Source of the DNA: Epiperipatus broadwayi
Taxonomy: Eukaryota; Onychophora; Udeonychophora; Euonychophora; Peripatidae
DNA: 64,000 nt
Reading direction: 5' to 3'
Assembly (NCBI GenBank): GCA_028023455.1
Contig: JAQFVV010012405.1
Coordinates: forward strand, 1,507,677 to 1,571,676
Shown here piece by piece: positions 58,424 to 64,000 of this stretch; positions within the stretch are counted from its first letter, which is position 1; every line of letters starts with the position of its first letter. The notes beneath the pieces are model-generated. The model worked only from the letters and a program-made list of their open reading frames with translations. It searched no databases and was not told the DNA's origin. The translations under genes and the position numbers were made by a program.

Positions 58424-58567
58424 TAGAATGGCAGATTGTGGAGCTAAGATCTGCATATCACATTCAATTATCACTTTCCAACGCTCGACCTTCTTATGAT
58501 CTCCTAGTAATAAAGCCATTCGATTATTTCTTAATTAAGATTAATACAAGATCCAAAACACCATAAA
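58424..58567. other. GC-richer block open on both strands
   Basis: On the plus strand an AG acceptor (TGTGATGCAG) precedes an open frame with EWQIVELRSAYHIQLSLSNA and a stop at about 58565. On the minus strand a 42-codon ORF runs ATG to TAA with GDHKKVERWKVIIECDMQIL. Either could be an exon or small ORF; I cannot choose. Coding-like codon mix, no family recognised. Confidence 0.25.
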
Positions 58568-58684
58568 TCTCTCTTACTATCAACTATCTTCTTGCAATAA
58601 TTGTATCAATAGGATTGCAATTTTATGCTTTAATTACATATATAGCGATTATAATTCAAATCTTTTCACTTTTTTTTACTTTCT

Positions 58685-58800
58685 TTTTTATACATATATG
58701 TCATAGCATCGGCCGGGAGGCGAACCCGCAACAACCGTCTGCAACCAACTGCTTGCTTGCAAGGGGGCTGCGCTGACCTCTCTGCTAACAACGCTTGACA
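58685..58800 (-). mobile_element. tRNA-derived short retroposon (116 bp)
   Basis: Same family and same length as the 6579-6694 copy. On the minus strand it has TTAGCAGAGAGG (A-box-like) and GGGTTCGCCTCC (B-box) and ends ATGCTATGACATATATG with an A-rich tail. The perfect 14-bp target duplication is TTTTTTTACTTTCT (58671-58684, 58801-58814). Confidence 0.85.
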
Positions 58801-58814
58801 TTTTTTTACTTTCT

Positions 58815-59290
58815 AACTATTAATTCTTTGCCTTTATCTTTATTTCATTTTTTTTTTTTTTTACTCCGAATGCCTGTTAATGCATGAATGAAAGAAGGTA
58901 AATTACTCGTTTTTATTTGTATTTGAAATCTCTTTTTAAAAAAATATATAACTAAAATATATAGGTTGAGTCTAAATTATTTATCTATATAAAGATAAAA
59001 TCTAAAAATGAGATATTAGCAGCAATTAAAATTTTAAACTGACATTAATCAAAATAAAAGTTCTTCTTAAAAATATGTCACAAAGTTAGAAGACTAATGC
59101 GTTCAGTGATATTATCAATGGCTGCCACATTTAATTAATAATGAGATTCTGCTTAAATCTAGCCGATATAGTATTTTTGTGACTAAGCAATTTAAAACTC
59201 GAACGCACACGGTTTTTTAACACAGACATATATGTAAACACATTAAGATGGAATATAAAAATTTAAAAATTAAGTTTTAAAATAATTTAG
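58815..59290. other. No supported gene
   Basis: AT-rich; lies downstream of the minus-strand terminal exon. Confidence 0.45.
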
Positions 59291-59299
59291 AATTTAATT

Positions 59300-59518
59300 T
59301 TTTATTAAGTAAAAAGCTTCAAGGAAAATAAAACGAAAGTAATTTATTAAATATTTATCTCTGGACATCACGGTTCCTGAAATAGGATGCTTGCAATTGG
59401 ATGCTCAATTTTCCGTACCAAAGTCAGATTTAATTAATTAGACAGTAGAGTACTATGATCGAATGATGCCCTGATTATTATTGATATAAAAATAAATAAT
59501 TGTTAATTATTTGCGACG
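59300..59518 (-). other. Probable 3' untranslated region of the 59.5-kb exon
   Basis: On the minus strand, downstream of the TGA, AATAAA hexamers occur near 59345 (ATTTAATAAATTAC) and near 59303 (ACTTAATAAAAAAT). The segment is less AT-extreme than its surroundings close to the stop. Where the transcript ends is not decidable. Confidence 0.4.
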
Positions 59519-59711
59519 TCATTTAACATTTGGCAACAAAGTTGTCAGATTAAGTTTCAATTCAGAAATTTTAGTTCTCAGGTCTATTACTCTGTTGTGC
59601 AGTAGCCTATTCAGATCATCATCAGTGATAGTTTCCCATTTCTTTCCATGGTCGTAGGATAAGTTAACCTGGCATCTCAAATGTAAAGCTGTACCATAAA
59701 CTTTAATGAAT
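59519..59711 (-). CDS. Terminal coding exon of an unrecognised protein
   Basis: Read on the minus strand, an acceptor (AATGACATTAG, AG at 59713-59712) is followed by one base of a split codon, 63 sense codons and TGA (59521-59519). It begins FIKVYGTALHLRCQVNLSYD, then HGKKWETITDDDLNRLLHNR, VIDLRTKISELKLNLTTLLP and NVK. The last 35 residues look like an amphipathic, coiled-coil-prone helix (LNRLLHNRVIDLRTKISELK). Codon use is normal and GC is far above the flanks. There is no ATG-initiated long ORF because it is an internal-start exon. Upstream exons should lie beyond 59711 on the plus coordinate; I found none convincing in the window. Function unknown; not transposon-like. Confidence 0.7.
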
Positions 59712-60036
59712 CTAATGTCATTCTTTAATTATAAAATATCAAAAATACAAATTCTTTAACCTATTTATATTTCTTCAAAAATAATTTTAAATTATTTACA
59801 AATATTGATGAAAATCTATAGCTAGAAACTAATCAATCATCAAACAACATTAATATATGGTATTCAGCGATTGCGCACGCTACAATAAATGGCTCTGGAA
59901 TTGAACAACGTAAATGCTATAATCATGCATAATCATATTCATTGGCAGATAATCTATTTTTAGTCTAGTTCTCTGATTCTCACTTCTAACTATATGACTA
60001 CAGCTTCTCTTGATTATTCAATTGTTATTATTCTTC

Positions 60037-60436
60037 ACATGATCACCATTTCTTATGCTTGCTCATAACTGTTATTAAAACAGGCAAAACTCTCCATACA
60101 GTAGTGTCACTCAGGGCAAGCCAGGTAATCAATGGATGCCAAAAGACTTGTGCATAAAATACCCATCTAGTGCCTATTCATCCAATATCCCCAGATTAGT
60201 TCCCAGCTTGTGGCTTTCATCAGTGAGGAGCATTGGATCTGAGAACACTGCACCTAGATCTTAGTGCTCTCAGATCCAAGGCTCCTCACTGATAAAAGTC
60301 ACAAGCTAGAAACTAGTCTGGGGATATTGGATGAGTCGGCACTAAATAGGATTTTATGCCCAAGCCTTCTGGAATCCATTGATTACTCTGGCTTACACTG
60401 AGTGATGCTACTGTATGGAGAGTTTTGCCTGTTTTA
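60037..60436. mobile_element. Family B element, inverted-dimer copy B5
   Basis: The target duplication is ATTATTCTTC (60027-60036, 60437-60446). After ACATGATCACCATTTCT the element consists of two head-to-head copies of family B, mirrored about 60255. Each arm has a hammerhead-like core: minus strand CTGATGA at 60224-60218 with GGAA in place of GAAA, plus strand CTGATAA at 60288-60294 with GAAA kept. Both ends carry GGCAAAACTCTCCATACAGT. Both ribozyme copies are damaged. Confidence 0.8.
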
Positions 60437-60739
60437 ATTATTCTTCTTCTGAACATATAATTTATTTTCAATAAAGTGTATAATTGTGAAGCTTAATTCA
60501 AATATAAAAAAACCATTTCTTAATTGTTGTGGTTGATCAACCATTCTTATCTTGTTCCAGATTATAAAAAAACAACAGCAATAACAATAATAGCATTTCT
60601 TGAAATCAATATTCAATAAATTTATAACATATTTTTAACTTTTACAAAAAAAAATTATTCAGTACTTTATTAATATTTAAAATTTATAAAATTTAAATAT
60701 CATTATATCAAATGAATATATATTTCCTTTAAATAAAAT

Positions 60740-60921
60740 TTATAAACAAGACAAAACTCTCCATACAGTAGTGCCATCCTGTGCCAACCAGAGTAATCAA
60801 TGGATGCCAGAAGGCCTGTGCATTGATTACTCTGGTTGGCACAGGGTGGCACTACTGTATGGAGAGTTTTGCCTTGTTTATAAACAATTATGTGCTAGTA
60901 TAAGAGATGGTGATCATGTGA
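60740..60921. mobile_element. Family B element, palindromic copy B6
   Basis: The arms TTTATAAACAAG-CAAAACTCTCC and their inverse, of about 70 bp, enclose a few bases around 60815. On the right the family's AATTATGTGCTAGTATAAGA and TGATCATGTGAT segment follows. Thus it is oriented with its 5' segment at the right. The hammerhead region is missing, as in B4. ORF 60771-61022 merely crosses it. Confidence 0.75.
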
Positions 60922-61091
60922 TGCTTAATGGTTTAAATAAAATTGTCAGAAAAAAAAAACTTTTACTATTAAATATTTTTTGTTTAAAAAATAAATGTAT
61001 GCAAACCAACAAGAATGAATAACCTAACCTTAATCAATTTTTATAGATCCCAACAGATTATTCTCCTCATTTTATATGAACAATATATATT

Positions 61092-61314
61092 TTAAGCCAA
61101 TAAACATCACATGATTACCGTTTCTAAAATCTAGATGCAGTGCTCTCAGATTCTAGGCTCTTCACTGCTGAAGGCCACAAGCCAGAAACTAGTCTGGGGA
61201 TATTGGATGAGTAGGCACTAAATGGGGATTTTATGCACAAGCCTTATGGCATCCATTGATTACTCTGGCTTGCACTGAGTGGTAATACATATAGAGAGTT
61301 TTGCCTGTTTTAAT
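61092..61314 (+). mobile_element. Family B element, copy B7
   Basis: The target duplication is AACAATATATATT (61079-61091, 61315-61327), perfect over 13 bp. It contains ATCACATGATTACC, then the hammerhead-like unit with core CTGCTGA (61165-61171), AGGC-CACAA-GCCA, GAAACTAGTC and TGGGGATATTGGAT, and ends GAGAGTTTTGCCTGTTTTA. The core has U7 changed to C, a tolerated position. The A-A stem II closure is the same as in B1. Confidence 0.75.
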
Positions 61315-61327
61315 AACAATATATATT

Positions 61328-61808
61328 ATTTCATTCTAAACCCATAATCTATGATACCATTTCTTAACATTATCAAATCTATTTTTTTTATTTTATAAGT
61401 AGAGCTAGTGTTGTGAGGGATGCCAATAAATATAGTTTTCAGTTTTTAAATATTACTATATAAAACAGAACAAATGGTTTAAAATAAAGTAGGTAGATAG
61501 AGTGCAAATTTTGTAATAAAGTATTAAATGTCACATTTTAAAATAAAATAGGTTTGTTAAGAATATTTAATTTAAAAACAACTGATAATTATATTAATTG
61601 TGTTAAAATCTTCTCTTATCAAACTCAGTTAAAAAAAGTTTTTAAATAATTAAATTAAAAATAAATCAATAAAAGGAAAAATAAAACCTGTTTTGAAGAT
61701 ATGAGATTCCAAAACAAATTTTAAAATAGCATCTGCACAGTTTTTCTTTTCAAAAATAGTTCATAATTTTCCATATATATAAATGAATACACCAACATTC
61801 TTTTTAAA
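61328..61808. other. No supported gene
   Basis: AT-rich. Confidence 0.5.
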
Positions 61809-62012
61809 AACTTGTTTTTTATATGACTATTATAAAAATAAAATAACACACCAAGGTTTAGACTATTTTATAATATAGTCTTTTTCAAGGAACACTCAAG
61901 TATTGCACAGAAAAGGTGTTAAGTGTTCATTGAAAAGGGCTATATTATAAAATAGTGAAAATGGTTGATGTGTTATTTTATTTTTTATAATAGTCATATA
62001 AAAAACAAGTTC
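61809..62012. repeat. Long palindromic element, about 200 bp
   Basis: AACTTGTTTTTTATATGACT and its inverse at 61991-62012 form the ends. The arms continue through ATAAAATAACACACC and GACTATTTTATAATATAG to a tip near 61915. The loop (CAAGTATTGCACAGAAAAGG) is unpaired. No coding sequence. Confidence 0.75.
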
Positions 62013-64000
62013 ATATTGATGTACTCATATATATATATTCTAAAACAAATGAAAAAAATTCAGGTAATTTAATAATTACAATCTTTTGCTAATTGCAATT
62101 AAATAAAGCATTTTTAAAATTCTTGTAATTAAAATAAAATCACATCATATGTCAAAAATAAAAGATTATTAAAGATATGAAAAACAAAACAAGACTTTAA
62201 AATGTATATATGATCAATCTTTCTTAAAAACAATCAATCTGGATTCTCACTTTATTAAAACGACACTGAACTTTCATTATGATGATGGAGTAGAAAAGTG
62301 GAAAAACTACCAGCTACAAATTCTGGATTCCTGATAGATCTGATCAAGCTATATATTCAAAGAAATTTTTAATTAAAATGAAGAGACAATGCTTAAACCT
62401 CAAATTTCAAGGACAGGAGATTGTCAAACAATATAATGGAAACTTATAAATGGAATCAATTAATACATGCCATCATGGGAGCAATTTTAGACCTGAAAGA
62501 AAACCCTCACACTAATTGCAAGAATATGGTGTAGTGAAAATTACACTACAGAAATATTATTTATTATTAAATAATCTCTAGTTTATTTAATAACTAATAA
62601 AAATTATTAGTAAGGATATCTGGCTTCAGATCTTTTGCTTTCAGAGTTAAAAAAAACTATTTAAACTGTTATCCTAATATATTAGCTATTTTAAAATTTT
62701 ATTTTCATAGATATTTAATTCTAACAAATTATATTTTATATTATTGATTGCTTAAAGTAGGAAGTGAAAGTTTTTTTTTTTTAAAAAAGTTAGTTGAGTT
62801 TTAAAGCATTATTAATTAAAGTTTAAAAAAAAGATTTGTATAAAAAGGAAAAAAGAAATTTGCTTCATCTTGTATTTCTATTTATATATATTATTAAAAG
62901 GAGGTTGCCTTGACAATAGTTAAAAATTGTTGATTGTTATTGATATTGGGATTGTCTAAGTGTTGACTGGTTTTTAATAATTATATGTTATTTATTTGTT
63001 AAGTTTTTTTAATGTGAAATTGTCAGATAAATAACCAAATGTGTAATATTCACTTTAAAACAGATATGCATGTTTGGAAAATAGTTAAAGCATGCAAGTG
63101 AGGAAAAAGAAGAAAGTGATATGTAATATGTTTAGTGATATTTTAAATTAAAGGCTTTTTATGAAATTTGCTTGAGTTCATTTGTATGTAAATTAGTCCT
63201 CCTTTTGATTACTATGAGTTAAATTTTATATATTTTAGAAGTTTTTATATTCATGCAATTGTTGTACTATATCTATATAATGGATTTATTTACAGTTTTG
63301 TTCTGCAAATGGAGTCAGATTCAAAGAACTACTTCAGCTAATTAAGAAGTATTACTAGTAGATCAGGGTTAGATTCCAAAAACCATCTCTCATAATTAAT
63401 TCATGCTACTGTTAAACCAGGATTAGGGCCTAAAGTGGCCACTGTCTAAAATTATCATTATAAGAAAGAAATATTAGTTGTAATTATTTTATATTAAATA
63501 CATATGTGGCTATACTATGAAACTTCTGATATAAATATATATTTGTGAAGATCAACCTTATGTAGGATTATATTCAGCATGTGTATTAAAGGTCCAGGAT
63601 TTGCTCTATAGCAGATATGCATGATCATACAAAAAAGTTGTATTATAGGATTTAATGGAAAGATTAAGGTTTTAAAATTAATCAAAACAAACCTTGGACA
63701 CTTTATAAGTAACTATTGTTTTTCACTGTGCATGTAAACTAAAAAAAAAAAAAAAGAACATATTTTGTCTGACAATTATAAATATTTTGTAATAAACTAT
63801 TATTTTATTTGTTTAAATAATGTGTTATCTCCTTTATATGTAATATTGTCTGGTCTGCATATTTATCCTATGTCCATTTTATTGGGAGTGACTTATGTTC
63901 TATGTGATCTAGCCAGGTATTACAAATAATACCTATGTAGTGGTCATCATCCTATTAAAGAAAATATTTTTGAAGCTTATTTAAATATATGTGTATAAAA
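62013..64000. other. No supported gene
   Basis: The block at 62240-62540 has coding-like fragments (RKVEKLPATNSGFLIDL on the plus strand) between stops, perhaps a decayed transposon gene. The remainder is AT-rich. Confidence 0.4.

Noticed and set aside
60771-61022. 83-codon plus-strand ORF
   Set aside because: Starts inside the palindromic family B element and runs out into AT-rich DNA.

Overview
This is an animal nuclear window: very AT-rich, intron-like or intergenic DNA packed with old transposable elements. Nothing resembles bacterial organisation. There are no operons, no ribosome binding sites, and no long ORF outside repeats. The mix is hAT and mariner/pogo-type DNA transposons, Ty3/gypsy relics, a decayed LINE, short tRNA-derived retroposons, palindromic repeats and very long ATT microsatellites. 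It fits a mollusc, and from recall of similar repeats I would guess a cephalopod. That assignment is inference; no diagnostic host gene was recognised.

Host coding sequence is sparse. The best piece is a terminal exon on the minus strand (59519-59711): 63 sense codons, a stop, a clean acceptor and AATAAA signals downstream. Two short plus-strand exon candidates (1157-1215 and 15764-15863) have canonical splice borders and GC-richer coding-like sequence. None could be named. A small CpG-containing island at 15135-15235 may be a promoter or first exon.

Layout. 1-2.2 kb: exon candidate and a hammerhead copy. 3.0-4.6 kb: hAT element with a perfect 8-bp target duplication. 5.1-6.0 kb: mariner relic. 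6.6 kb: tRNA-derived retroposon. 8.0-9.3 kb: TA-flanked TIR element. 10.4 kb: palindrome. 13-14 kb: possible decayed LINE. 15 kb: island and exon. 17.5-18.7 kb: fold-back element and the first tandem hammerhead locus. 20.5-21.4 kb: second hAT. 24.3 and 28.5 kb: further tandem hammerhead loci. 26.7 kb: family B retroposon. 31.1 kb: 215-bp ATT microsatellite. 32.4-37.2 kb: duplicated dispersed repeats, palindromes and a TA-flanked TIR element. 39.5 kb: tRNA-derived retroposon. 39.9-46.4 kb: two Ty3/gypsy relics. 47.5 kb: family B palindrome. 50-52.4 kb: decayed LINE. 54.8 kb: AAT microsatellite. 57-59 kb: fold-backs and a tRNA-derived retroposon. 59.5 kb: terminal exon. 60-61.3 kb: three family B elements. 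61.8 kb: long palindrome.

The most interesting signal is self-cleaving RNA architecture carried by repeats. Family A has a near-canonical type I hammerhead core (CTGATGA, 5-bp stem II, GAAA, tiny palindromic stem III, stem I) in head-to-tail units of 476, 461 and 414 bp. Family B is a roughly 230-bp retroposon with 10-13 bp target duplications and a long hammerhead-like fold whose stem II is closed by A-A. Both look like non-autonomous retroelements of the retrozyme or Penelope-associated kind. That link is inference.
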